From Streptomyces chumphonensis (lineage in GTDB: Bacteria; Actinomycetota; Actinomycetes; Streptomycetales; Streptomycetaceae), in assembly GCF_014779715.1 (NCBI RefSeq), contig NZ_JACXYU010000003.1, forward strand, positions 310,001 through 374,000: a stretch of DNA of 64,000 bases, in the 5' to 3' direction. The notes under the pieces were generated by a model that saw nothing but the letters and a program-made list of their open reading frames with translations, did no database searches and was not told the DNA's origin. The position numbers and the translations under genes are program-made. Positions within the stretch are counted from its first letter, which is position 1, and every line of letters starts with the position of its first letter. Shown in pieces: positions 17,109 through 26,035 of this stretch.

Positions 17109-17596
17109 CGGAACCTCCGTACGATCCGGTTGCGAGCGGCCCGCCGGGCGGTGCACCGGCCGCCTGTGCGCCACCGGTCGCGCGCGCCGCCGTTCGTGAG
17201 CGAATTCGACAGCAATCGCGAGATGGTGTTACCGGAGTTAACCCGGGATCGCCGGTTCCGCTGTCGCCGCTTTGCGGGGTCAATTGCCGCGGGGACGGGC
17301 GCCAAGAGCATCGCTGAACGCCGTTCACCACTCGTCGGATTTATCGCGCTGTGACAAATTCCGGTCGCGGCGTCGCACCGCTGCGCGGGGCTGCGGATGA
17401 TGCCCCTCCAAGGCGGTCCTGGCCGGATCCGTGCACGGCGGCCGGGACGCGGCCAGGAGGTGGCCGCCCCTCCCGTGAGGGCGCCGACGGATGGTTAAAT
17501 CCCGTGCCAACTCGGGGAATCGGCACGGCTTCGGACATCCACGGGCCGCCCGGCACGGCAGCGGGCGGCCTCCACCCCGGCAGGAACGAGGTAGAG
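17109..17596. promoter_or_regulatory. Divergent promoter region of the redox genes and pucR-type regulator
   Basis: About 490 bases with lower GC than the surroundings, holding the promoters of two divergent units. A candidate operator is GGTAAC-like repeats around 17228-17245 (on the minus strand GTTAAC-TCC-GGTAAC). I cannot place -10/-35 boxes with confidence. Open frames crossing the region lack coding character. Confidence 0.4.
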
Positions 17597-18655
17597 ATGT
17601 GTGAACTGACCCATCGCATCTGGGCCCGCCCGCGCGGCGAATGGACGCGCGTTCTGCGAAAGGAACTGCCCGCCATCGCCGACCAGGTCGTCGATGTGCT
17701 TCAGCGCAGTATTCCGGAGTTTGCCACCCTTCCATCGGTAATCGACCGGGACGACGCGAAATCGTTCGTGGAAAACGCCCTGTTGATCGCACTCGGGTAC
17801 CGCGAGGAGGGTGCGGAGGAACCCGCGCCGCGCCCCGGACGCCTCCCGGCGGCCGTGCCCATCGACCGCGCCAGGCGCCAGCTGTTCGCCGCCCTGACCG
17901 GCGACCCGTGCGCCCCGGAGCACTCCCTCGTGGAGCTGGCCCGCTCGGCCCGGTGGACGCTGCCCGACGCGGTGCGGGCCGTCGTCCTCACCTCTCCCGG
18001 TGAGGCCGGGCAACTCGCGTCGGCCCTCGGCGACACCCTCCTGAGCCTGGCGGACGGCGAGACCTGTCTGCTCGTCGCCGACGAGGGCCAGGGCACGCGT
18101 CACACCCTGGAGAACGTCCTGCGTGGCCGACCGGCGGCCGTCGGCCACGCCGTGCCGCTGGCCGAGACCGCCTCGTCGCTGCACTGGGCCCGGCGGCTGC
18201 TGCCGCTGCGCGCGCAGCGCGGCGCCCACACGCCCGAACCCGTCTTCGTCGACGACCACCTGACCCTGCTCCTGCTGCTCCAGGACGAGTCGCTCACCCG
18301 GGCCCTCAGCGGGCGCTGGCTCAGCCCGCTGGACGACCTGACGCCCCGGCAGAGCGAGCGGCTGGAGGTCACGCTCCTGGCGTGGCTGGAGAGCGGGGGC
18401 GCGCCGGAGGCCGCGCGTACCCTCCAGGTCCACCCGCAGACGGTCCGCTACCGGCTGCGGCAGATCGAGAAGCTGTTCGGCCCCGCGCTGCGCGACCCGC
18501 GCACCCGCTTCGAGCTGGAGATGACGCTGCGCAGCCGACGGCTCCTCGCGCAGCTGCGCCGCAGCCAGGCCCGGGCCGGGCGACGGGCCCGGGCGGTGGC
18601 GGCGGGCATGCGTCCCCTCGGCATCGCCCGGGAGGCACGCGTGAACGGGCTGTAG
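17597..18655 (+). CDS. PucR-type helix-turn-helix transcriptional regulator
   Basis: The 352-residue regulator has the PucR C-terminal DNA-binding domain: LTPRQSERLEVTLLAWLE, then AARTLQVHPQTVRYRLRQIEKLFG near residues 270-310. The N-terminal two thirds form a poorly conserved sensory region. The ATG at 17597 starts MCELTHRIWARP and has CGAGG just upstream. It is divergent from the haem-protein/NuoF-like genes, so by position it is the likely regulator of that module. The signal is unknown. Confidence 0.85.
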   Translation: MCELTHRIWARPRGEWTRVLRKELPAIADQVVDVLQRSIPEFATLPSVIDRDDAKSFVENALLIALGYREEGAEEPAPRPGRLPAAVPIDRARRQLFAALTGDPCAPEHSLVELARSARWTLPDAVRAVVLTSPGEAGQLASALGDTLLSLADGETCLLVADEGQGTRHTLENVLRGRPAAVGHAVPLAETASSLHWARRLLPLRAQRGAHTPEPVFVDDHLTLLLLLQDESLTRALSGRWLSPLDDLTPRQSERLEVTLLAWLESGGAPEAARTLQVHPQTVRYRLRQIEKLFGPALRDPRTRFELEMTLRSRRLLAQLRRSQARAGRRARAVAAGMRPLGIAREARVNGL

Positions 18656-18678
18656 CACTCCGCGGGTGCTGCGCCACG

Positions 18679-18709
18679 GCGGCGGCGGGAGACGTCCTCC
18701 CGCCGCCGC
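18679..18709. terminator. Bidirectional hairpin terminator
   Basis: GCGGCGGCGGGAG (18679-18691) pairs perfectly with CTCCCGCCGCCGC (18697-18709) around a 5-base loop. It lies between the convergent PucR-type and DUF1996 genes. Confidence 0.85.
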
Positions 18710-18781
18710 TTCGCACGCCTCGGCCCGCCCGCCCGCTCCGGTGGGGGAGCCGGCGAACGGGCCCGGTCGGCGCGCGGCGCG

Positions 18782-20188
18782 TCAGCCGCAGTCACGGCCG
18801 CCGTTGACGCACGCCACCACCTTCCGCATCAGGTCCTCGTCCATGACGTTGATGAAGTCGCTGTGGTCGGTGACGGGTTTGTGCAGCTGCTCGGGGAAGC
18901 TGTCCACCGCGAACGCCGCACCGGGCGGCACGTCGTACACGATGCGCTGGACGAGCTGAGGGATCGCCCGGAACCCGTCCGGGCAGCCGCCGTCGTCCTC
19001 GGCGAACGCGACGTGCGTGCGGTGGTTCGCGCTGTCGGTGTTCTCGCCGTCCCAGCAGCTCTGGAACGCGAAGGTCCGCACCACCCGGCTGCCGTCGGGA
19101 CAGATCGGGTACCGGTCGGTCAGCTGCCGGTCCTCGAAGCCGGTGCAGCTCCAGGAGGCGTTGGCGTTGTCCGTGCCGTTCGTGAAGGCCTTCGCGTCCC
19201 CGGTGATGACGCGCAGGAAGCGCGGCATGCCGGTGACCTCGGAGACCGGGCTGCCGCGGAAGGTGAGGTCGACGTCGGCCGGCCGGAGGATGCTGCCGAG
19301 GTTGCCGTCCAGGTGGCCGCCGGCGCCGCCGTCCCGGGTCCCGCGGTCGTCCCGGCGGCCGTCCAACTGCCGCAGCACGGGCCAGTAGTGGCTGGAGCGG
19401 TCACCGTTCTCGCAGGTCGTGTCGGCCCGGGCCAGCTCCTCGTCGTCGCTGAACGCGTCGGTGGCGAGGTTGCCGACGTAGTCGTGCACGTGGTGCGCGC
19501 CGTTGGCCACCCCGGGGTTGGCGATGACGTTGTCCGAGTTGAAGTGCTCCTCCCCGTTGGTGCCGCACTCGGTGGTGAACGTCCCGGTGGAGGCGTCGTC
19601 CCCGGGCCGCGGCGGCGGGTCGGACGGCCGCACGGTGCGGATGTCGACGAAGTCCTCGGGCACGGGTCCGCCCGGCTTCTCGACGCCCTTCCACGGCGCC
19701 ATGCGCGCTCCGTCGGATACCGGCTCGGCCGTGTCGTCGCGCTGGACACCGCAGCGGCTCATCCGCTCCAGGTCCCCGGCCCGTCCCCCCGCACGCTCGA
19801 TGTCCGAGGTGATGAGCCCGATGGTCCGCCCGCGCTCGCGTTCCAGCCCGGCCAGCACCGAACCCGCCCTCCAACGGGACGAGTTGAGCCGTTCGTAGGC
19901 GTGGGCGATCTGCGCGTCCAGGGCGGCCAGCTCCCGGCCCACCGGGCGCTTGGCGCTCTCGGGCACCTCGCGCAGCGCCATGCCCACGTCGGGGCAGTCG
20001 ATCGTGCGGGCGACCTGACGGGCCTCCCCGCGCCCGCCGTCCCGCCGGTCCCCGCCGTCCCCCGGGCCGAACCCGGCGACGGCGTGGCCCGCCACGACGG
20101 CCGTTCCGCCGCCGCCCAGCACCAGGGCGCAGACGCCGGCGACCGTTCGGAGGGTCCGGCGGCTGCGCTGATGACCTTGTTTCCTCAT
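18782..20188 (-). CDS. Secreted DUF1996 protein
   Basis: The 468-residue exported protein starts MRKQGHQRSRRTLRTV, with a hydrophobic signal around residues 14-38. A spacer region of about 150 residues, with paired cysteines (IDCPDVG, SRCGVQ), precedes the DUF1996 domain (about 185-455). This domain shows the histidine-rich GAHHVHDYVGN, CENGDRSSHYWPVL, CWDGENTDSANHRTHVAF and SDFINVMDEDLM. DUF1996 is common in secreted fungal and actinobacterial proteins and has no settled function. The ATG at 20188 overlaps a TGA in the shifted frame of the upstream DUF4142 gene (ATGA), so the two were probably coupled. Confidence 0.85.
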   Translation of the reverse strand: MRKQGHQRSRRTLRTVAGVCALVLGGGGTAVVAGHAVAGFGPGDGGDRRDGGRGEARQVARTIDCPDVGMALREVPESAKRPVGRELAALDAQIAHAYERLNSSRWRAGSVLAGLERERGRTIGLITSDIERAGGRAGDLERMSRCGVQRDDTAEPVSDGARMAPWKGVEKPGGPVPEDFVDIRTVRPSDPPPRPGDDASTGTFTTECGTNGEEHFNSDNVIANPGVANGAHHVHDYVGNLATDAFSDDEELARADTTCENGDRSSHYWPVLRQLDGRRDDRGTRDGGAGGHLDGNLGSILRPADVDLTFRGSPVSEVTGMPRFLRVITGDAKAFTNGTDNANASWSCTGFEDRQLTDRYPICPDGSRVVRTFAFQSCWDGENTDSANHRTHVAFAEDDGGCPDGFRAIPQLVQRIVYDVPPGAAFAVDSFPEQLHKPVTDHSDFINVMDEDLMRKVVACVNGGRDCG

Positions 20189-20891
20189 CGGGTGACTCCA
20201 CTTCGTCGCTCCGGGCAGGACCAAGGGCCCGACGCGCGGCGGCCGTCGGCTGTGCGGCCAGCGCTTCGAAGTCCACCAGACCGGTGTTCTCCAGCACCGT
20301 GATGTGGTCGAGCACGACGGCGTTGGCACGGGTGGCGAGGGAGCGCACCATGGAGTTGCGCGTGGTGGCGCGCACCTCCGCGACCCGTGCGAAGACCGTG
20401 CCGTGCGCCTCGCGCAGCAGGTTCGCGAAGAGCCGGTCGAACGCGTCTCCGCGCGCGCCGTCCAGCCGGGCCAGCCACTCCCGCTGCCGCGCGTTCGGCT
20501 GGTTGGCCAGCTCGATGCCGAGCGCCCGGGCGGTCCCGATCGCCAGCCCGTCCAGCTCCGTGTGCCCCTCGACGAGGTGGTCACCGGCCAACCGGACCGA
20601 CGCGCGACCGCTGCGCTCCTGCGCCTGCCGCCCCGCGGGCAGCTCCCACAGACCGGCGAGCCGGACCGTGCGCACGAAGTCGCGGTCGAGCGCGGTGAGC
20701 GGTCCGTACTCGGTGCTCACCGTGCCCCGGCCGTCGTCCTCCCAGCCCCGCGCGGCGGCTGCCGTGGCGGCGCCGTCGAACATCCGGACCGGGACCAGCA
20801 GCGCCACGAGGGTGGCGGCGAGCGCCGCCACCACCGAAGCGGTGCCGAGCGTCCTCGCGGAGGCGACCGGCGTTCCGTTGACATGGCGCAT
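20185..20891 (-). CDS. DUF4142 exported protein, 3' end possibly frameshifted
   Basis: An N-terminal hydrophobic segment (about residues 15-37) is followed by a helical DUF4142 domain. Its marks are PLTALDRDFVRTVRLAGLWE, GDHLVEGHTELD, IELANQPNARQREWL, FANLLREAHGTVFARVAEVR and VVLDHITVLENTGLVDFEAL. The ATG at 20891 has GAGGAGGG upstream. The coding frame does not stop at the end of the domain but runs on through the DUF1996 gene to 19401. A one-base shift near 20210-20240 would give a stop at 20185, overlapping the next ATG. I give that as the probable gene end. The function of DUF4142 is unknown; the helices are ferritin-like. Confidence 0.7.
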
Positions 20892-20997
20892 GAGCCCTCC
20901 TCGGCACGCCGGCGACCCTTGGTGTCGGGGACGCTAGTGCGCCGTGCGGAGGGGAGGTCGAAGGTTAGTCACACCCCGACAAAGAATCCCCGAGCAC

Positions 20998-21408
20998 TCA
21001 TCGGCGGGCGGCGGCGGCCGTCCGCTCGGGCCGCGCCGGCCTCGCGACGGGGCCTCCCGCGTGGGAGAACGGCTGCGTCCGCCAGTCCAGCCCGGCAGGA
21101 AGCGTCAGCAGGGCCGCCGCGTCCTCCTCCTGCGGCTCACCGTCGGCCGCGTCGCGGGCGGCGGCGGCCGACAGACCGGAACCGTCGCACACCGTCAGTC
21201 CGAACGGGTTCCACGGCGAGGCGCACAGCGCGTGCTCGGGGAGCCGCTCCTCGTCGGCCAGCAACGCGATGGGCTGTGCGCACTGCGGGCACAGCACGCG
21301 GTAGATCTCCACGGAGTCGTACTGTTCGTCGGACTCCGGGGTGTCCTCGGCGCTCCCCGCGTCCCGCATGGCCGGGACGTCAGGACGGAGCGACTGCACC
21401 TTGCGCAT
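20998..21408 (-). CDS. Small conserved protein with a CxxC motif
   Basis: The 136-residue soluble protein starts MRKVQSLRPDVPAMRD. The middle contains YRVLCPQCAQPIALLADEE and later HALCASPWNPFGL, which could be a small metal-binding site. The C-terminus is Ala/Glu-rich and low complexity. GAGGGGGA precedes the ATG. I recognise no named family. It is divergent from the Lrp regulator at 21617. Confidence 0.7.
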   Translation of the reverse strand: MRKVQSLRPDVPAMRDAGSAEDTPESDEQYDSVEIYRVLCPQCAQPIALLADEERLPEHALCASPWNPFGLTVCDGSGLSAAAARDAADGEPQEEDAAALLTLPAGLDWRTQPFSHAGGPVARPARPERTAAAARR

Positions 21409-21616
21409 ACATCCCCCTCGAAATGGGTCGGCCGGACGCCTTCGACAAGCCGGTCTCGGCCACAGCAAGCATTTCCCGTCCACACGGGCGCGTAATCTCC
21501 GCCACTCCCGGGAGCGCGGGAGCATTCCTGTGGCCTTCGTCACACGAGAGGCCCACAGTGCGCTCTTCACCCGCCCCGCTGTGCCGGAGCACGCCCGGCG
21601 CAGTAGGTTGCGTGGT

Positions 21617-22057
21617 GTGGAGGAGCTGGACCGGCAGATCGTGCAGTTGCTCGTCGAGGACGGGCGGATGAGTTACACCGACCTGGGCAAGGCCACGGGC
21701 CTGTCCACCTCGGCGGTGCACCAGCGTGTCCGCCGGCTGGAGCAGCGCGGTGTCATCAAGGGGTACGCGGCCGTCGTGGACGCGGGGTCCGTCGGGCTGC
21801 CCATGACGGCGTTCATCTCCGTCGCGCCCTTCGACCCCAGCGCGCCCGACGACATCGCCGACCGACTCGCCGACGTCCCCGAGATCGAGGCGTGCCACAG
21901 CGTCGCCGGCGACGAGAACTACATCCTCAAGGTGCGGGTGGCCACACCGATCGAGCTCGAGCACCTGCTGGCCCGCATCCGCAGCCTCGCGGGCGTCTCC
22001 ACCCGGACCACCGTCGTGCTCTCCACGCCGTACGAGGCCCGCCCGCCGCGTCTGTGA
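21617..22057 (+). CDS. Lrp/AsnC-family transcriptional regulator
   Basis: The 146-residue protein has an N-terminal winged HTH (LDRQIVQLLVEDGRMSYTDL, then GLSTSAVHQRVRRLEQRGVI) and a C-terminal RAM/ligand domain (GLPMTAFISVA, SVAGDENYILKVRV). The frame runs upstream, but homologues begin at this GTG (VEELDRQ). A TAGGTT at 21604-21609 lies 7 bases before it, so the mRNA may be leaderless. Amino-acid-responsive control of nearby genes, possibly the amidohydrolase that follows, is an inference from position. Confidence 0.88.
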   Translation: MEELDRQIVQLLVEDGRMSYTDLGKATGLSTSAVHQRVRRLEQRGVIKGYAAVVDAGSVGLPMTAFISVAPFDPSAPDDIADRLADVPEIEACHSVAGDENYILKVRVATPIELEHLLARIRSLAGVSTRTTVVLSTPYEARPPRL

Positions 22058-22117
22058 CCCGCGGTGCCGCCCACCCCGGGTGAAGCCCTACCGGCACCTG
22101 GCGCGAGACTGGGAGCC

Positions 22118-23758
22118 ATGAGCGAGCGCACCGCGTCCGGCGACGAGCCCCGTACCGTCCTCCTGCGCGGCGGGGAGGTGTACAGCCCGGCCGATCCGTT
22201 CGCCACCGCGATGGTCACCGAGGGCGACCGGGTGGCCTGGGTCGGCTCCGAAGGCGCCGCCGACTCCTTCGCCGACGGTGTCGACGACGTCGTCGACCTG
22301 GAGGGCGCCCTGGTCACCCCCGCCTTCACCGACGCCCACGTCCACGCGACCCCGACCGGCCTGGCCCTCACCGGCCTCGACCTCAGCGGCGCCGCCGACC
22401 TCGGCGACGCCCTCGCCCGCGTCCGCGCCCACGCGCGCGACCGGCCCGGCGACCGCGTCCTGCTCGGCCACGGCTGGGACGCCGGGGGCTGGCCCGAGCG
22501 TCGGCCGCCGTCCCGCGCGGAACTGGACGCGGCCGCCGGTGGACGCCCCCTGTACCTCACCCGCATCGACGTCCACTCCGCGCTGGTCACCACCGCGCTG
22601 CTGGAGGCCGTGCCCGGAGTGCGCGAGCTGGCCGGCTTCACCGGCGACGGCCCGTTGACCGCCGCCGCCCACCACGCCGTCCGTGCCGCCGCGTACGCCT
22701 CCGTCACGCCCGCCCAGCGCGCCGCGGCGCAGCGGGCCACGCTGCGCCGCGCCGCCGAACTGGGCGTGGGCTCGCTGCACGAGTGCGCCGGCCCGGAGAT
22801 CTCCAGCCCCGAGGACCTGACCGCACTGCTGGCCCTGGCCGCCGACGAACCGGGCCCCCGGGTCTTCGGCTACTGGGCCGAAGCCGTCACGAACGCGAAG
22901 GACGCGCGACGGGTGCGCGAGCTCGGGGCCGTGGGCGCCGCCGGGGACCTGTTCGCCGACGGATCGCTCGGCTCACACACCGCGCACCTGCACGCCCCCT
23001 ACGCCGACGCGCCGCACACCGGCACGGCCCACCTGGACGCGGCGGCGGTCGCGGCGCACGTGACCGCCTGTACCGAGGCCGGGCTCCAGGCCGGTTTCCA
23101 CGCCATCGGCGACGCCGCCCTGACCGCCGTCACCGACGGCGTCCGCACCGCGGCCGCACGTCTGGGCACCGAACGGGTGCGGGCGCTGCGCCACCGGGTC
23201 GAGCACGCCGAGATGCTCACCCCCGGCCACATCGACGCCTTCGCCGAACTGGCCCTCATCGCCTCCGTGCAGCCGGGCTTCGACGCCGCCTGGGGCGGGG
23301 AGGAGGGCATGTACGCGGAGCGGCTGGGCGTGGAGCGGGCCCGCACCCTCAACCCCTTCGCGGACCTCCTGCGCGCCGGGGTGCCGCTCGCCTTCGGCTC
23401 GGACAGTCCCGTCACCCCGCTCGGCCCCTGGGCGGCCGTGCGGGCCGCCGCCTTCCACCGCACCCCCGGCCACCGCGTCTCCGCCCGTGCGGCCTTCACC
23501 GCGCACACGCGAGGCGGCTGGCGGGCCCTCGGCCGGGACGACGCCGGGGTCCTCGTGCCCGGGGCGCCGGCCGACTACGCGGTCTGGCGGGCCGGTGAGC
23601 TGCTCGTCCAGGCCCCCGACACCCGGGTGGCGAACTGGTCCACCGACCCGCGCTCCGGCACACCCGGACTGCCGGACCTGACCCCCGGCGGTCAACTGCC
23701 CCTGTGCCTGCGGACGGTGGTGGGCGGACGCACGGTCCACGAGCGTCCGAACGAGTGA
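22118..23758 (+). CDS. Amidohydrolase of the YtcJ type
   Basis: This is a 546-residue metal-dependent amidohydrolase. The N-terminal beta-sandwich part (LLRGGEVYSP, VAWVGSEG) is followed by the metal-binding TPAFTDAHVHATPTG, GHGWDAGGWPE, FADGSLGSHTAHLHAPY, GFHAIGDAALTAV, LRHRVEHAEM and the late FGSDSPVTPLGP. This matches the family that includes N-substituted formamide deformylase and YtcJ. The physiological substrate is not readable. The ATG at 22118 is preceded by GGGAG. It follows the Lrp gene closely and may be its target. Confidence 0.85.
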   Translation: MSERTASGDEPRTVLLRGGEVYSPADPFATAMVTEGDRVAWVGSEGAADSFADGVDDVVDLEGALVTPAFTDAHVHATPTGLALTGLDLSGAADLGDALARVRAHARDRPGDRVLLGHGWDAGGWPERRPPSRAELDAAAGGRPLYLTRIDVHSALVTTALLEAVPGVRELAGFTGDGPLTAAAHHAVRAAAYASVTPAQRAAAQRATLRRAAELGVGSLHECAGPEISSPEDLTALLALAADEPGPRVFGYWAEAVTNAKDARRVRELGAVGAAGDLFADGSLGSHTAHLHAPYADAPHTGTAHLDAAAVAAHVTACTEAGLQAGFHAIGDAALTAVTDGVRTAAARLGTERVRALRHRVEHAEMLTPGHIDAFAELALIASVQPGFDAAWGGEEGMYAERLGVERARTLNPFADLLRAGVPLAFGSDSPVTPLGPWAAVRAAAFHRTPGHRVSARAAFTAHTRGGWRALGRDDAGVLVPGAPADYAVWRAGELLVQAPDTRVANWSTDPRSGTPGLPDLTPGGQLPLCLRTVVGGRTVHERPNE

Positions 23759-24289
23759 TACCCGGGCGTGGTGGTACGGCCGAAAGTTGCGGCGTACGCG
23801 CCCCGCACGACCGCCGAATTTCCGCCACTGACCTGCTGGTTCGAGGACAGCACCGCGAGAAACGCAGGTCAAACGCCTGTTGACAGGCAGCTGTCACGGG
23901 CGGGTAGGTTCGGCCGAGTCCACCACAGGACGTCCGGTCGGGGGTCCGCCCACGCAACCGCCTGGAGCCGTTGGGCCACGGGTGGTGCGTCGCACCGGCA
24001 CACCACCACCGGGAGCCAGGTCCAGCGCCCGCGGTACGGGGACGGAAGGTTTCGTCCGGCCGGCAGGTGTGACCCGGGTGGGGCCCGGACGCTCAGTAGA
24101 CAACGGCTCTCGGTCGATCCGCAGCCAGCGGGCCCGGGGTCGGCCCGAAGGGCGCCGGGCCCGATCCGCTGACGCGGACGGCGGCTCGCCCCCCCCGGTC
24201 CCGTCCGTTCCCCTCCACCCGGAGCGCCCACTGCCCCGGGTGCCGATGTACGGTCACCTCAGACCGCCCATCTGCAGGAAGGCGCCAGC
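23759..24289. other. Intergenic region with promoter and long structured leader of lnt
   Basis: About 530 bases without a supported gene. It contains a promoter-like element at 23880-23910 and, downstream, a predicted leader of roughly 370 bases. The leader includes a hairpin with arms GGGCCCGG (24130-24137) and CCGGGCCC (24155-24162). A separate small RNA cannot be excluded. Confidence 0.5.
23877..23910 (+). promoter_or_regulatory. Promoter TTGACA...TAGGTT with overlapping dyad
   Basis: A consensus -35 TTGACA (23880-23885) and a TAGGTT -10 (23905-23910) are 19 bases apart. The -35 sits inside two overlapping inverted repeats, GCCTGT-TG-ACAGGC and TGACAG-GCAG-CTGTCA. The 20 bases starting at 23877 match 17 of 20 with a site at 53859 upstream of the GH109-like gene. 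Confidence 0.6.
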
Positions 24290-26035
24290 GTGGCACCGGG
24301 CTCCGACACCTCCGCCGAAGCGGCCCGCCCCGGGCCCCACGCCGACGTGCCCGGACCCGGGTCCTCCGCGCGCGCACGGGACCCGGAGCCGTCCCACGGC
24401 TCCGGGACGACGGGCGGCGCCGACGCGGCCGCCCCGGGCCCCGCCCGCCCGGGGCCCGTCGGGCGGCTGCGCGGGCCGGGTCTGGCCGTCCTCGGCGGAC
24501 TGGCCCTGGCCGGTGCCTTCCCCCCGGTCGACGCCTGGCCCCTGTCCCTGGCCGCCGTCGCCGCGCTGAGCCTCCTGACGCGCGGGCGCACCGTCCGGCA
24601 GGGCGCCTGGGCGGGGCTCCTGTTCGGCCTGGGCTTCTTCGTCGGCCTGCTGCAGTGGCTGCGCGTCATCGGCTGGGACACCGTGTTCGGTCTGTCCCTC
24701 CTGCAGGCGCTCTTCCTCGCCCTGCTCGGCGGCGGTCTCGCGGCGACCTCCCGGCTGCCGCTGTGGCCCCTGTGGGGAGCCTGTCTGTGGGTCGCCGAGG
24801 AGTGGGCGCGCGACCGCGTGCCGCTGGGCGGCTTCCCCTGGGGCCGGCTCGCCTTCGCCAACACCGGATCGCCCTTCACGCCCCTGGCGGCCCTGGGCGG
24901 GGCCCCGCTGGTCACCTTCGCCGTCGCGCTGGCCGGCACCCTGGCGGCCGCGTCCGCCGTCGCCCTGTGGCGGTGGCGCTCCGCACCTCGGGAAGCCCCC
25001 GGCACCGGGGACACCCCCGCCCGGCCGGCGCACCGCGCGCTGCGGCCCGCCGCAGCGGCGGCGGGGCTCGCCACGGCCGTCACGCTCGCCGGGTACGCCG
25101 TGCCGGTGCCGACCGACGCCGACGAGCACGTGGACATCGCGGTCGTCCAGGGCGACGTGCAGCAGCCGGGCATGGACTTCCTCGGCCGCCCGATGATGAT
25201 CCTGGAGAACCACGTCGAGCCCACCGTGGAACTCGCCGAGGACGTCGCCGCCGGCCGCGCGGAGCGCCCCGACCTCGTCATCTGGCCGGAGAACGCCTCG
25301 GATCTCGACCCGTACCGCTACCCGGAGGCGTACGCGGCCATCGACCGGGCGGCGAAGGCCATCGGCGTCCCCATCCTCGTGGGCGCCCTCGTGGACCACC
25401 CGACCCGGGAGGGCTACGTCGAGAACCAGGGCATCGTGTGGGACCCCGTCAGCGGCCCCGGCGACTCCTACACCAAGCAGCACCCCGTGCCGTTCGGCGA
25501 GTACGTGCCCTTCCGGGAGCAGCTCAGCAAGGTCATCAGCCGCCTGGAACGGGTGCCGCGCGACTTCTGGCCGGGGGACGAGCCCGGGGTCCTCCAGGTG
25601 GGCCCCGCGCGCCTCGGCGACGTCATCTGCTTCGAGGTGGCCTACGACGAGATCGTGCGCGACACCGTCCGGGCCGGCGCCCGCGCCCTGGTGATCCAGA
25701 CGAACAACGCCACCTACGGCAACACCGGCCAGCCCGAGCAGCAGCTGGCCATGTCCCGACTGCGGGCCATCGAGCACGGCCGGGCCGTCGTGACCGCCGC
25801 TCCGAGCGGCATCAGCGCCGTCGTCGCCCCCGACGGGACGGTCGAGCAGCGCACCGAGGAGTTCACGCAGGAGGTGCTCACCGCGCGGCTGCCGCTGCGC
25901 GACGGCCTCACTCTCGCCGACCGCGTCGGTTCGGCACCGGAGTGGACTCTCGCTATGGTGGGCCTCCTCTCCTGGGCCGCCGCCATCCTCCACGGCCGCC
26001 GGAGCCGTACGGACGAGAAGGGGAACAGGCCGTGA
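24290..26035 (+). CDS. lnt: Apolipoprotein N-acyltransferase Lnt
   Basis: The 581-residue enzyme N-acylates the diacylglyceryl-cysteine of lipoproteins. A Pro/Gly-rich cytoplasmic N-terminus (about 1-60) precedes a run of membrane segments (about 65-290). The nitrilase-like domain has the catalytic triad Glu334 (WPENASD), Lys396 (YTKQHPVPFGEY) and Cys447 (GDVICFEVAYDE). A last membrane segment lies near the C-terminus. The GTG at 24290 has AGGAAGG upstream. The stop overlaps the ppm1 start (GTGA). In mycobacteria Lnt and Ppm1 domains can be fused; here they are separate, coupled genes. Confidence 0.93.
   Translation: MAPGSDTSAEAARPGPHADVPGPGSSARARDPEPSHGSGTTGGADAAAPGPARPGPVGRLRGPGLAVLGGLALAGAFPPVDAWPLSLAAVAALSLLTRGRTVRQGAWAGLLFGLGFFVGLLQWLRVIGWDTVFGLSLLQALFLALLGGGLAATSRLPLWPLWGACLWVAEEWARDRVPLGGFPWGRLAFANTGSPFTPLAALGGAPLVTFAVALAGTLAAASAVALWRWRSAPREAPGTGDTPARPAHRALRPAAAAAGLATAVTLAGYAVPVPTDADEHVDIAVVQGDVQQPGMDFLGRPMMILENHVEPTVELAEDVAAGRAERPDLVIWPENASDLDPYRYPEAYAAIDRAAKAIGVPILVGALVDHPTREGYVENQGIVWDPVSGPGDSYTKQHPVPFGEYVPFREQLSKVISRLERVPRDFWPGDEPGVLQVGPARLGDVICFEVAYDEIVRDTVRAGARALVIQTNNATYGNTGQPEQQLAMSRLRAIEHGRAVVTAAPSGISAVVAPDGTVEQRTEEFTQEVLTARLPLRDGLTLADRVGSAPEWTLAMVGLLSWAAAILHGRRSRTDEKGNRP

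Noticed and set aside
14752..17331. Single 859-residue protein spanning the NuoF-like gene and beyond
   Set aside because: Homology begins only near 16251. The upstream part is out of frame with the real membrane-protein gene at 16239-17108.
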